A stretch of DNA of 51,854 nucleotides from Candidatus Cloacimonadota bacterium (GTDB lineage Bacteria; Cloacimonadota; Cloacimonadia; Cloacimonadales; TCS61): positions 1-51,854 of the forward strand of contig JAGYMQ010000089.1 in the NCBI GenBank assembly GCA_018400535.1, given 5' to 3'. Below, piece by piece: positions 19,079 to 28,620 of the stretch (position 1 is the first letter of the stretch; the number at the start of each line of letters is the position of its first letter). Below the pieces are notes generated by a model. That model worked only from the letters and a program-made list of their open reading frames with translations. It ran no database searches and was not told where the DNA came from. Both the position numbers and the translations under genes were made by a program.

Positions 19079-21169
19079 CTAATCCACGTATCGATAGAGA
19101 GTAATATCTACAGAATTGCTGGTCTGATGTCCCAAGAGGTGGGCTTCGACCGTCAAAGTAATTTGCCCTGGTGGTTCCATTCCTGGAGGATTACATTCGA
19201 TTTTTTCAAATTTATAACCATGTATCAGTAAGCCAGGTTCTCCATCAGCACCAGTTGAAACTATTGCTTCCATGTCATCGCCAAATTCCCATTGTTGCGT
19301 AAATCCATTATAATTACAGCTTACCGGTATGCCGCGCTGACAGGAAAAGAAAACATCCTGATTATCGACAGGATTATTTTGTCCATCCACGACTGTTACC
19401 CAGATCTGAGTATATTTTGGATCATCATCATTGGGAATTATCCAATCAAGGTGGATTGGAATCGCATCGATATCCAGTGCTAAAAATTGTGCTGGCATGA
19501 TAATTGTTTGTTCTGCAATAAAATATTCATCGCCAGAAACGACAACTTTCACAATCAATGTATCATTAGTATGGCCACCAGCAAACTCGAGTGTTGTGTA
19601 AGCAGCACCTTCCAAAGAGTCGCCATTGGCATTCTCATTTCCTACATAAGCAGCAGCACCTATGCTTGCCCAATCAGGATCATTTGGTAAAGAAAACCAG
19701 ACTGCTGTTCCATGATCAACTGGATTACCGAGCGAATCACTCAAAATTGCAGCACATTCAATTTGCCAGATTCCACCGCCCATATCTTCACCAGAATCGA
19801 TACCGCTTGTGGCAATATCAACTGAATTCGGTGGACCAGAATGGACAACGATGTCAGATTTCTTAGCAAATACTTCAGAGGAATCACGATAGGTATATGT
19901 TTTCAATGATGCAGGCCCTGAATAACTGCCACTACTGATCGATATAATGGCATGTCCACCAGAAGACATAACGCTCAAAGAATCGTTTCCAGGCCAGAAA
20001 ACTTGGTTATTGATATTTATACCATTTGGACCGTTGATAAATTTGAACCAAACTTCTGTCGGTTCGTCAATTAGATTACCATTAACGTCATAGAGATTGA
20101 CTTGTAATTCTTTAGATTCTTGTCCACCAGTTCCTTGCACCTGAATATCTATCTGTCCTGAAAAGGCAAATTGAATTGAATAGACTTCATCGGAAACCAC
20201 AGAAATGACTGTGGAAGCTTGAGCCGAATCTGCAGTTGCTTCGATCACAGCTGAACCAGCTTGAATACCAGGAGAAAAGATCGTTTCGGCAAATCCTAAA
20301 CTGTCTGTATTATCAAATTCGATTACAGAGCCAAGATCGGTGCTGAACGTGACGCCGACACCACTTTCTACAGCATTATGATATCTATCTTCCACCTGAG
20401 CAATGATTTGAACATCTTGATTGCTGTTTGCCTGGATCTCTTCAACTTCGGGATCCAAATACATGTAGCGTGGAGAACCGGGATGGATCGTGATCGTTTT
20501 CTCATCACTCACTTCACCGATCGTTGCTGTGATAGTAGCTTCACCTTTTTGAGTTCCGGCATTCAAATAGACTTTTGCTGTTCCATTAGTTGTGGAGATC
20601 TGCGTAGCAGAACTCAGATCAACGCCCTGCTGATCTTGGAAATAGCCAATATCTGTGTTAAAGGCGACTAAAGTTCCATCAGGAACTTTACCGATCTCGT
20701 TTTCGCATTCAGCTTTAACGAGGGTTGTTTCATCGATATTTAATTCAGGCGAATTGAAAAGTAATTGCAACAATGTGATTTCGGGTGTTTCTTTGATCGT
20801 CACATTAATATGTTCGGATTTATTTCCAATAAAAGCCTGGATCGTTGCAATTCCTACTTCTCCGTTATCCCAAAAAGTAGTTTGCGCAATTCCGGTGCTA
20901 TCTGTGCTGATCTCTTTGATGATGTTACCAATATCTGTTTTGAAAGTTACAATTTCATTTGTAACAGCAAAGCCATCCTCGTCTTTTACCATTACATCAA
21001 TTTCAGAATAGGTAATATTGTTATCAGCATAGATCGTATCAGGATTTGCGCGCATGTAAACAATATCATAATCTTCTTCTTCTAATACACGATTATCGCA
21101 TGCAGTGATAATCCACAATGAAGTGAATAGCAACGCAATGATAATCAAAAAAATGTTCTTTGTTTTCAT
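19079..21169 (-). CDS. Multi-Ig-like (Big_1/invasin-like) domain lipoprotein
   Basis: Lipobox LLFTSLWIITACDNR. Repeated Ig-like units such as VTFKTDIGNIIKEISTDSTGIAQTTFWDNGEVGIATIQAFIG and VAFNTDIGYF...NGTAKVYLNAGTQKGEATITATIG. Tightly packed between pilQ and pilB. Confidence 0.85.
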   Translation of the reverse strand: MKTKNIFLIIIALLFTSLWIITACDNRVLEEEDYDIVYMRANPDTIYADNNITYSEIDVMVKDEDGFAVTNEIVTFKTDIGNIIKEISTDSTGIAQTTFWDNGEVGIATIQAFIGNKSEHINVTIKETPEITLLQLLFNSPELNIDETTLVKAECENEIGKVPDGTLVAFNTDIGYFQDQQGVDLSSATQISTTNGTAKVYLNAGTQKGEATITATIGEVSDEKTITIHPGSPRYMYLDPEVEEIQANSNQDVQIIAQVEDRYHNAVESGVGVTFSTDLGSVIEFDNTDSLGFAETIFSPGIQAGSAVIEATADSAQASTVISVVSDEVYSIQFAFSGQIDIQVQGTGGQESKELQVNLYDVNGNLIDEPTEVWFKFINGPNGININNQVFWPGNDSLSVMSSGGHAIISISSGSYSGPASLKTYTYRDSSEVFAKKSDIVVHSGPPNSVDIATSGIDSGEDMGGGIWQIECAAILSDSLGNPVDHGTAVWFSLPNDPDWASIGAAAYVGNENANGDSLEGAAYTTLEFAGGHTNDTLIVKVVVSGDEYFIAEQTIIMPAQFLALDIDAIPIHLDWIIPNDDDPKYTQIWVTVVDGQNNPVDNQDVFFSCQRGIPVSCNYNGFTQQWEFGDDMEAIVSTGADGEPGLLIHGYKFEKIECNPPGMEPPGQITLTVEAHLLGHQTSNSVDITLYRYVD

Positions 21170-21179
21170 AATTACCTCT

Positions 21180-22598
21180 CTAATCTTGAGGCTTTTCGCC
21201 AGATTTGTTTTCGGATTTATCCTTCAATAATCTTTTACCCAAATTTTCGTCAATGTTATAATCAATGTCAGCTGAATAATCAACGATAGTTGGAGTGATC
21301 TCGATGATCAGGTCAGTTTTTTCCATGCTTTGAGAAGTGTGTTGAAACAGTTTTCCGATGAAAGGAATATCTCCCAAAAGAGGAACTTTGTTTGTCGTGT
21401 TGGTAGTAGTAGAATTCAATAGACCACCCACAATGATCTTTTTACCTTCCGGCACTGTCACGGTTGATGTAATTTTTCTCACTTTTGTGCGAGGAACATA
21501 TCCGCCCACGAGTTCCATCACAGAGCTAACTTCTGGTTCGATAGAGGTTGTGATCTGTCCATCTTTATTCACTTTGGGTTGGATCTTTAGTTTGATCCCG
21601 ACTTCTTCACGTTCCACTTGAATTTGTTTGTCATTATCTTCGACAACAAAAGGAACAACTTCACCGATATGAATTTCAGCTTCTTCACCGTTCATAGCAG
21701 TTATGCGAGTATCTGTCAGTAATTGAGCAGCGTTATTTTCAAGAAGCCAATCGATAGTAATATCAAAAGCAGTTAATTGTCTGCTAAATCTTCCGACATC
21801 AGACCAATCATCCAATTTTTGGAAATATTGATCTTCTGGTAATTCACCCAAAGGAGAAAGATTGCCATGTGGAGTAGCGCCGGTATCATCCTGATAATTG
21901 AATGGCAAGCCGGCACCATTCGCGGCAAGTGGGTCTTCAGCTAAGATTGTGGTAAGTCGATTCAGACGAGACCAGTCGATGCCAAATTTTTTGGCATCTG
22001 AGATGGAAATTTCGATCAATCGGGCACGGATCTCAATTTGTTTTTGGGGAACATCAATTTCTTCGATCTTGTTGCTAATGTCACTGAAAGTCTCTGGATT
22101 CGCCCTGATCAGGATAGTATTTTGTCCTTCAATAGGGATTGATTCACCGGGCATGATCGCGAGCGCTTTGTTCAATTTATCTACATCGACATAATTCAGA
22201 TTGATCACGTAAGTTCGTTCACCGATCTCTTCTTCGATCTTTTCCTTTTCGCCGACGATAAAAGTTTTTTCGCCAACCAATCGATAAGAGAGCCCGATTG
22301 ATTTTACAACAAGAGCTAAGGCTTGTTCAATGGGAACATCTTTAATGTGGATCGTGATTTTTTTGTCTTCTTCGTCTTCATCTTCTGCTTTTGTGTCCAT
22401 CGCCAGAACGATATTGCAATCACTAAGGCGAGCCATCGTGGAAATGATATTTGAAACTGAAGCATCTTCAGCATCGAGAGATATCTTGCGATTCAGAAGG
22501 TCTCGTGATGTGTTTTGAGCCAAGAGATTGATGCTGGCACTAATAAATACAATTAGGAATAGTAATGTTAAATTCGATCTTAAATTTACTTCTTTCAT
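21180..22598 (-). CDS. pilQ: Type IV pilus secretin
   Basis: STN-like N-terminus (ISLDAEDASVSNIISTMARLSDCNIV), N-domain, and secretin core VTVPEGKKIIVGGLLNSTTTNTTNKVPLLGDIPFIGKLFQHTS...DLIIEITPTIV. Confidence 0.95.
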   Translation of the reverse strand: MKEVNLRSNLTLLFLIVFISASINLLAQNTSRDLLNRKISLDAEDASVSNIISTMARLSDCNIVLAMDTKAEDEDEEDKKITIHIKDVPIEQALALVVKSIGLSYRLVGEKTFIVGEKEKIEEEIGERTYVINLNYVDVDKLNKALAIMPGESIPIEGQNTILIRANPETFSDISNKIEEIDVPQKQIEIRARLIEISISDAKKFGIDWSRLNRLTTILAEDPLAANGAGLPFNYQDDTGATPHGNLSPLGELPEDQYFQKLDDWSDVGRFSRQLTAFDITIDWLLENNAAQLLTDTRITAMNGEEAEIHIGEVVPFVVEDNDKQIQVEREEVGIKLKIQPKVNKDGQITTSIEPEVSSVMELVGGYVPRTKVRKITSTVTVPEGKKIIVGGLLNSTTTNTTNKVPLLGDIPFIGKLFQHTSQSMEKTDLIIEITPTIVDYSADIDYNIDENLGKRLLKDKSENKSGEKPQD

Positions 22599-22613
22599 AC
22601 ATTCTCCTTTAGA

Positions 22614-23162
22614 TTACCAATTATATTCTCTATTTTTTTTTGATTTATTTTTTTCTTGTATTGCTTTTGGTTTTTCTGGAAGCTTTTGCACTTTGATCTT
22701 ATTCTCTCTTCCATTATAAACATAGGTGATCTCACCCAAAGCAATATCGGTTATCTTACCTTTGGCAAAATTATCGCCAATTGTATAGATATTTGTTTTT
22801 CCTTGATAAGCGATCGCTGCCTTTTTCTCGCCCTGTTCTGGTATGATCGTGGATTCCAACCGTACCATGTCCTCGATCTTTTGCCGCCATTGTTGCTCAA
22901 GGTCTTGAATGGTTTTTACTATCAAGTTCTGCTCCAGTGGATCTTTCTGGACAGTAAAGACAAAGTCTTTTCTATCTTGAATAGAATTTTCAATATTACG
23001 GATCTCACTTAAAAGCTCCTGATCAAGTGCGATATCGCTATATTGTGATTTTTCTGGAACTTCTTCAACTTGATTATAGAGAGAGACATTTTTCACACCG
23101 AAAGCGATCAATAATATCACGATCAGAGCAATAATGAAATCTTTCAGATATTTTTCTTCCAT
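22614..23162 (-). CDS. PilP-like type IV pilus assembly protein
   Basis: MEEKYLKDFIIALIVILLIAFGVKNVS (N-terminal TM), C-terminal GKITDIALGEITYVYNGRENKIKVQKLPEKPK. Position between pilO and pilQ. ATG at 23162. Confidence 0.6.
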   Translation of the reverse strand: MEEKYLKDFIIALIVILLIAFGVKNVSLYNQVEEVPEKSQYSDIALDQELLSEIRNIENSIQDRKDFVFTVQKDPLEQNLIVKTIQDLEQQWRQKIEDMVRLESTIIPEQGEKKAAIAYQGKTNIYTIGDNFAKGKITDIALGEITYVYNGRENKIKVQKLPEKPKAIQEKNKSKKNREYNW

Positions 23163-23163
23163 A

Positions 23164-23709
23164 TTATGCCTCCTTGATGATCTTGTAAGTAGAAAGCTCG
23201 ATTCCGACCCGATAACGTGTTTCAATATTACTATCACTTTTATCTGTGCTGATCGGACTCACATCCAGATTTGTGATCTTGATGATCTGATCAAAACTTT
23301 CTAATTCGGTCAAAAATTGTCCCAGCTGTACATAGGTGCAATTCAACATAAAACCATATTGATGTTCGACCAAGCTCCTGCTACCAGAATCAACGAATTT
23401 TGGAGATATAGCATGGATCGGAATTTTATAACGGTCTGCCAGGTTTGCAATTTGTTTCACGAAATCATTAACTTCTTCTGAACTAAAATGTTTTTCTTGG
23501 GTCATGCTGTTCATGATCACTTTGGAAACTTCTTTGAGCTGTTCATTCAAGACTTTTGCGCTATTCAATTGTTCCTGCTTCTTTTTGATCTCTTCGTCGT
23601 AACTTTCGATCAGATCAATTTTTTTTGCGATCGTTTTTGAGCTAATATAAAAGAAGAGGATCGCTGTCAGGATAATTATGAATAATAGAGCTAAATATTT
23701 TTGTTTCAT
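23164..23709 (-). CDS. pilO: PilO-like type IV pilus assembly protein
   Basis: N-terminal TM then coiled coil (DLIESYDEEIKKKQEQLNSAKVLNEQLKEV); FMLNCTYVQLGQFLTELESFDQIIKITNLDVSP. Confidence 0.8.
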   Translation of the reverse strand: MKQKYLALLFIIILTAILFFYISSKTIAKKIDLIESYDEEIKKKQEQLNSAKVLNEQLKEVSKVIMNSMTQEKHFSSEEVNDFVKQIANLADRYKIPIHAISPKFVDSGSRSLVEHQYGFMLNCTYVQLGQFLTELESFDQIIKITNLDVSPISTDKSDSNIETRYRVGIELSTYKIIKEA

Positions 23710-24293
23710 CTTGAACCTCCTTGACCAGCGTTAGCGATACAATCGATTTGAAAGCGCAGGATTTCCACATCTTTTTCAAAATCACGACGAGAATTCACAA
23801 AAGTTATTTCAGGAAAGTCCGAACTGATATGAAGGTTGTTTTTCAATTCTGTGATAAAATTATCGATGAGATCAAATTCCTTTTGTTTTCTATCCAATTT
23901 TGTGATGCCATATAAACTCAAACGGTGATTCTTGAAATTGAAATGTGTGATCGCTATTTTGTCAGTTGTTTTGTCTGCCAAAGCTACTAATTTTTTTGCC
24001 CAGAATATTCGTTCTGTGCTGATCTGCGCCAATCTTTGCAAATCTCGTCGAGAAAGGAAGTCGCCAGATATTTGATAGCTTTCGATCTCGTCTCTGATCT
24101 CATTCAATAGTTTGCTACGATTACCAACTTTTTTCTGGAGATCGAAGTAAAAAGTTACTACAATACCGATCATGATGATCAGAACCAGTGCATAGGAAAT
24201 TGCAGTATAGCGGAAAGTCTTTTTTTCCGATTCCGCTTTTTGCTTCAATTCACCATATTTATTCAAATTTATCTTAAAAAATATTTGATTCAT
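23706..24293 (-). CDS. pilN: PilN-like type IV pilus assembly protein
   Basis: MNQIFFKINLNKY...TM segment; position between pilM and pilO. ATG at 24293. Confidence 0.75.
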   Translation of the reverse strand: MNQIFFKINLNKYGELKQKAESEKKTFRYTAISYALVLIIMIGIVVTFYFDLQKKVGNRSKLLNEIRDEIESYQISGDFLSRRDLQRLAQISTERIFWAKKLVALADKTTDKIAITHFNFKNHRLSLYGITKLDRKQKEFDLIDNFITELKNNLHISSDFPEITFVNSRRDFEKDVEILRFQIDCIANAGQGGSR

Positions 24294-24303
24294 AAAAACC
24301 TCG

Positions 24304-25374
24304 TTATTCCGGTCGCATTGCCAGACCAATTGCCAGGGCAAATTCTGGATCAGACTCATCGGCAAATTTTGCTGGTTTATCCAAACCAATAAAAGGATTG
24401 AATATTTCAGTGGGAACGTTCAATTCTTTGTTCAAATATTCGGGAAGTCCGATCAATTTTGCGCCACCTCCGACCAGTAATATTTTTCGGAAATCACTAT
24501 TTCCTGCTTCTTTGACATAATAGCGCAAAGAACGTTTCACCTCTTGCACGATAAGCTCGGTTGTAGTTTTCTCTGTAATATCCAATGCGATCAGGGAATC
24601 TTTCTTTTCTTTTTTTTCTTCTGTTTTCAGACCGTGCTCAAATTTATATTTTTCGGCCTCATCATAATCCATATTTTTTGCTTTCATAATATCTTTGGTG
24701 AAATTAAATCCACCCCAGTCAATATCACGAGCAAAAAATTTTGCCTGTGGTCCAAAAATTACCAGATTAGAACTGAAAGCACCGATATCCAGAATGATAT
24801 AGACACCTTCTTCAATTGCTTCATTCAAAAGATAACTATTTGCTACAGCTAAAGGTTCCAAATCTATTATGCCTGGAGACATTCCAGCTGAAGATAATAT
24901 CTGAGTGTGTGCATTGACTTCTGATTTTGTAGAAGAAGCCAGAATTATATGCATATTATTGGATTTTTCTTCCACATGACGCACTTGATAGTCCAGCATC
25001 ATCTCAGAACCACTGATCGGAAGATGTTTCTTCGCCTCAAAAAATAACGCAGATTCCAATTCATCATCAGGCAAGAATATTGTCTTGATCTGTTTGATAC
25101 TTGTATTTTCTCCACCGATCGAAGATACGATCCGCTTGATCTTCCGTGGCTTGATCTTCATCGTCTGCAACATGCTGGAAAGCACGGGCGGAAAGCGATC
25201 GGGTGAAAGATCGGATTGAACGGGTTCGACGCCTTCAGCAATGGTCGAACGTGATTCGTAATTGATCAGGCTGAAACCTTGATGCTGTTTTTTTAGATGA
25301 ACCATCTTGATATTGTATTCACCAATATCCAATCCGATTGATTCTTTAAATTTAACTTTTTTCTTTTTTGCCAT
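24304..25374 (-). CDS. pilM: Type IV pilus assembly protein PilM (actin-like ATPase)
   Basis: SIGLDIGEYNIKMVHLKKQ, VYIILDIGAFSSNLVIF, ILLVGGGAKLIGLPEYLN. Confidence 0.92.
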   Translation of the reverse strand: MAKKKKVKFKESIGLDIGEYNIKMVHLKKQHQGFSLINYESRSTIAEGVEPVQSDLSPDRFPPVLSSMLQTMKIKPRKIKRIVSSIGGENTSIKQIKTIFLPDDELESALFFEAKKHLPISGSEMMLDYQVRHVEEKSNNMHIILASSTKSEVNAHTQILSSAGMSPGIIDLEPLAVANSYLLNEAIEEGVYIILDIGAFSSNLVIFGPQAKFFARDIDWGGFNFTKDIMKAKNMDYDEAEKYKFEHGLKTEEKKEKKDSLIALDITEKTTTELIVQEVKRSLRYYVKEAGNSDFRKILLVGGGAKLIGLPEYLNKELNVPTEIFNPFIGLDKPAKFADESDPEFALAIGLAMRPE

Positions 25375-25409
25375 AAAACCTCACCATCTATCTTTTTCTA
25401 AAATATCTA

Positions 25410-27473
25410 TTAATCCCATTCATCAGGAGATCTGAAATACCAGGATTGTTCATTGAAAGTCGCTAATTGGTTTGTTCCCCAACCTTGGTAGATCTCAGGA
25501 TAATCGGGAGGTTGCACATATAAAAATCTTTTATCGTAATAATATTCTTTGTCATAACCAGTTGGTGAATGATTCCCATCATAATGATATTGATCAATTT
25601 CCCAGGGATTGGGTGAAGAATTTCCTTGTGGATGATTGTAGGGATCACTTCCCGAACGATGCACAAAACCTCTTCGCCTTTGAGCAATTGCTCCGTAAAT
25701 TTCAATCACGCCACGCTCAAATACAATATCATTCGCAGATTCTGGCCATACCGGATTATACCAAGGCCAATCTGTTCCATAGGGAAGCATATATCCAGGT
25801 CCGTTATTCGGATATGAAATTATATAATCGGGATCTTCATAAGGATAACCGCAAGTGGTACCAACAGGAGCAGCTCCGTGCAAATAAAAGCCCTGTAGTG
25901 ATGGAGGAACATAAGGAATTTTAGGATAAATATATTTGTGTAGATCCACATAAGTGTAGGTGGTTTCTTGTAAAGTGTAAGGACTCAAAGCGGTAAAATT
26001 TGGAGTGGATCCATGTGGATGGTGATATTGGAAAGTAAAGATCCCATCATAGTGACAGTACATTTCTGGATATAAATTTTGATCTCCTTCTCCGATTGCA
26101 GCATAAGCACCATAGAGCATAATATCATCGCAGTTGTCATCTCGCAGTTCAAAATCTAAAAAAGGATCAAAATGTTTATATCGGATCAATATTTTGGCTT
26201 CTGAAACCAGACCAAAATAATCAAAACGATTAGGCTCACCATCATATTGCGGTTCGCCAGTTATGGGATCAATGCCCGAAAAGCCGTCAGGCGTGCTGCC
26301 AGGATTAGTATTGGCATAGGTAATATCACTGACAATAAAAACAGTATCTCTTGCACCGAAAGTGGTTTTGCCAGAGACGTGCCCTTCTATCCATAATTCT
26401 GAATTTTCTGCCCAAAAAGAACGATTGTTAATCGAACCAGTGGAACCAGTAGTCCAGATCGTATCATAGATCGTTACTTCATTTGTCCAAACGTGATCTG
26501 CGTCTTCAAACCAATTTCCGCCAGCATTCACAATATCATTGGCAATTTGCTCATTGTGTGGATACCAGCTATAGACTTTGAAATCTTCTACGCCTTGATT
26601 GACAATTGTACCAAACATGGAAACATAACTGGAGCCATTAAGCTTTACATAGACAATATCGGTGTCGTCATTACCCAGAGGAATTCCATTATTACTGAGA
26701 TCAGTAGCAGATGGTGAAAAGACAATATGTGTGACTTCTTCTTCATAACCTCCACGGAAAATGTCATCTATAGGTGCACCACTTCCGATCAAAGGAGAAT
26801 TTGTATCGTAGTTCATAAAAATACCGGTAGTGGTTACTTTTTCATAGAATGTAGGCCATCCGTTGTTGTTACCACCTCCAGCTTGTTGGATCCAGATATC
26901 GCTGTTAGAATGAACAGGTCCATAAAGAACATCTGGTCCCCAAAACTTAACAAGAGATGCATCAAAACCCCCATCAGCATTTTCTGATTGCTCAGTATGA
27001 GTAAAATATTGAAATTCTGCTAAGCTTTTATTTTTGATAACGCGTTCTGTGAATCTTTTAATTGGAGAGGTGTATGATGGTATGAATTTTCGAGCACGTT
27101 TTGCTGTGATGAGTGAGCGAACTGCGATCGCTTGTTCAGAAGTGAATCCCATATAATTAGAAAGGGTTAGCCATTCTTTTTTATTTCTGATCGTGTAAGT
27201 CGTGGCACGGTCATTTCCCAAAATTTCGATAACGCGACCAGGCAGTGGACGATTTGTATTGTGTTCGATGGCAAGATGGGTTCTGGTCGCTTCTGAACGC
27301 AATAATATTTCTTCTTGTATCTGATCATGTTCATATTGAGTTTTTAATTGATCTGAAGTCACGATACCCATCAATGCAGCTGCAGAAGCCAAAGCGGTGA
27401 TGCTGGCAATTATTGCCGTTGCCATCAACACGATCCCGCCTCTTTCATCGATCATTTGTTTTATTTTCATCAT
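25410..27473 (-). CDS. Large PilX-like/pilus-associated surface protein of unknown function
   Basis: N-terminal MMKIKQMIDERGGIVLMATAIIASITALASAAALMGIV (single TM, pilin-like placement), long Gly/Tyr/Trp-rich ectodomain. Lies between pilM and pilin-like genes with gaps of 35 and 1 nt. Confidence 0.65.
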   Translation of the reverse strand: MMKIKQMIDERGGIVLMATAIIASITALASAAALMGIVTSDQLKTQYEHDQIQEEILLRSEATRTHLAIEHNTNRPLPGRVIEILGNDRATTYTIRNKKEWLTLSNYMGFTSEQAIAVRSLITAKRARKFIPSYTSPIKRFTERVIKNKSLAEFQYFTHTEQSENADGGFDASLVKFWGPDVLYGPVHSNSDIWIQQAGGGNNNGWPTFYEKVTTTGIFMNYDTNSPLIGSGAPIDDIFRGGYEEEVTHIVFSPSATDLSNNGIPLGNDDTDIVYVKLNGSSYVSMFGTIVNQGVEDFKVYSWYPHNEQIANDIVNAGGNWFEDADHVWTNEVTIYDTIWTTGSTGSINNRSFWAENSELWIEGHVSGKTTFGARDTVFIVSDITYANTNPGSTPDGFSGIDPITGEPQYDGEPNRFDYFGLVSEAKILIRYKHFDPFLDFELRDDNCDDIMLYGAYAAIGEGDQNLYPEMYCHYDGIFTFQYHHPHGSTPNFTALSPYTLQETTYTYVDLHKYIYPKIPYVPPSLQGFYLHGAAPVGTTCGYPYEDPDYIISYPNNGPGYMLPYGTDWPWYNPVWPESANDIVFERGVIEIYGAIAQRRRGFVHRSGSDPYNHPQGNSSPNPWEIDQYHYDGNHSPTGYDKEYYYDKRFLYVQPPDYPEIYQGWGTNQLATFNEQSWYFRSPDEWD

Positions 27474-27474
27474 A

Positions 27475-28146
27475 TCAAGTTCCTTGATTTTGGCTGTTTC
27501 CGACGAAAATCGAGGTCTCGTATTTTATCTTGCGCAAATTCTTTTCTTTATCTTCATCAAAACTTTGATCGGGTTGTCTTTCTCTGAAGCGAACCTGTGC
27601 TTCCAATTCAATTTTCACGAGAACGGCATTACCAGACCCATCACGCTTAATGATCTGCCAGGCTGTGTTGGGATTCAATATCTTGAATTGAGGTTCATTG
27701 CCAAACATTTTTGTTTTCGTGGAAGGAAATACTTGTTTGGCTTCCTCGAAGTGTAATACACCATAGCGGGAATAAACGTTCATATGTCCGTTGCCATCTA
27801 TTCTGAAACGACTCCAATGAGAATTTGAACCAAAAGATTGGTCGATGATAACAGGTTTGATTAGTAGAGAATTGTCTGTGATTCCAATGGAAGCATTGCG
27901 TGCTGTGGCCAATCCTATCAAACCTTCATCTTCTGTTACGTTTTCGTAAGTATAGCCATAGCGGATAGTCTCAATTGCATTGAATAGATCCTCTTGTAGT
28001 TGAGTGTATAATTTAACTTCTTGATAATTGATAATAAAATTTAGAATTGCGACAGATAGACCGGCTAGAACCATAACCGCTAAAGGCAATGCAACGACCA
28101 TTTCTAATAAGGAAACACCTTTTTGATTTTTGATCATTATCATCAC
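27475..28146 (-). CDS. Prepilin-type N-terminal cleavage/methylation protein (PilW-like minor pilin)
   Basis: NQKGVSLLEMVVALPLAVMVLAGLSVAILNF class III prepilin signal. Confidence 0.8.
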   Translation of the reverse strand: MMIMIKNQKGVSLLEMVVALPLAVMVLAGLSVAILNFIINYQEVKLYTQLQEDLFNAIETIRYGYTYENVTEDEGLIGLATARNASIGITDNSLLIKPVIIDQSFGSNSHWSRFRIDGNGHMNVYSRYGVLHFEEAKQVFPSTKTKMFGNEPQFKILNPNTAWQIIKRDGSGNAVLVKIELEAQVRFRERQPDQSFDEDKEKNLRKIKYETSIFVGNSQNQGT

Positions 28147-28619
28147 CTGCCTACAACATCAGTTCGATAGAAATAATCTTCACGCAAGATCAATTCTTTT
28201 TCTCTATTGAGAAGTGTTCCAAAATATTCTTTCGGTCCATCTTCCCACTTGATCTTGATCGTGATAATGTCATAGTCCACATAATTTGCTACTTGAAGGT
28301 CAGTTAGTGAGTTTTTGCTGAGATTGATCAAACCTTCGATTGTTTCATCACCTTGATCATCGATCTTAAAAGAACCGGTCTCTAATTGACTGATATCGAC
28401 TGTAGAATTTTTATTATACATATTCTGATATTTCAATTCTTCCAATTTTTCCATTGCCTTAAGCAATACCACACGGTAGTGATAATTTTCGATAGCTTTA
28501 TGTTTGGCAACATAAATGCTGATGAATAATCCGGCGATGGCAACCGTAACTATGATCAGAGCTGCCAAAACTTGGATCAAACCAAAACCTTTTTCCGATT
28601 TGATAATTTTATAAAACAT
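28143..28619 (-). CDS. Prepilin-like minor pilin (PilV-like)
   Basis: MFYKIIKSEKGFGLIQVLAALIIVTVAIAGLFISIYVAK. ATG at 28619. +5 Glu replaced by Gln (GFGLIQ). Confidence 0.75.
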   Translation of the reverse strand: MFYKIIKSEKGFGLIQVLAALIIVTVAIAGLFISIYVAKHKAIENYHYRVVLLKAMEKLEELKYQNMYNKNSTVDISQLETGSFKIDDQGDETIEGLINLSKNSLTDLQVANYVDYDIITIKIKWEDGPKEYFGTLLNREKELILREDYFYRTDVVGR

Positions 28620-28620
28620 T

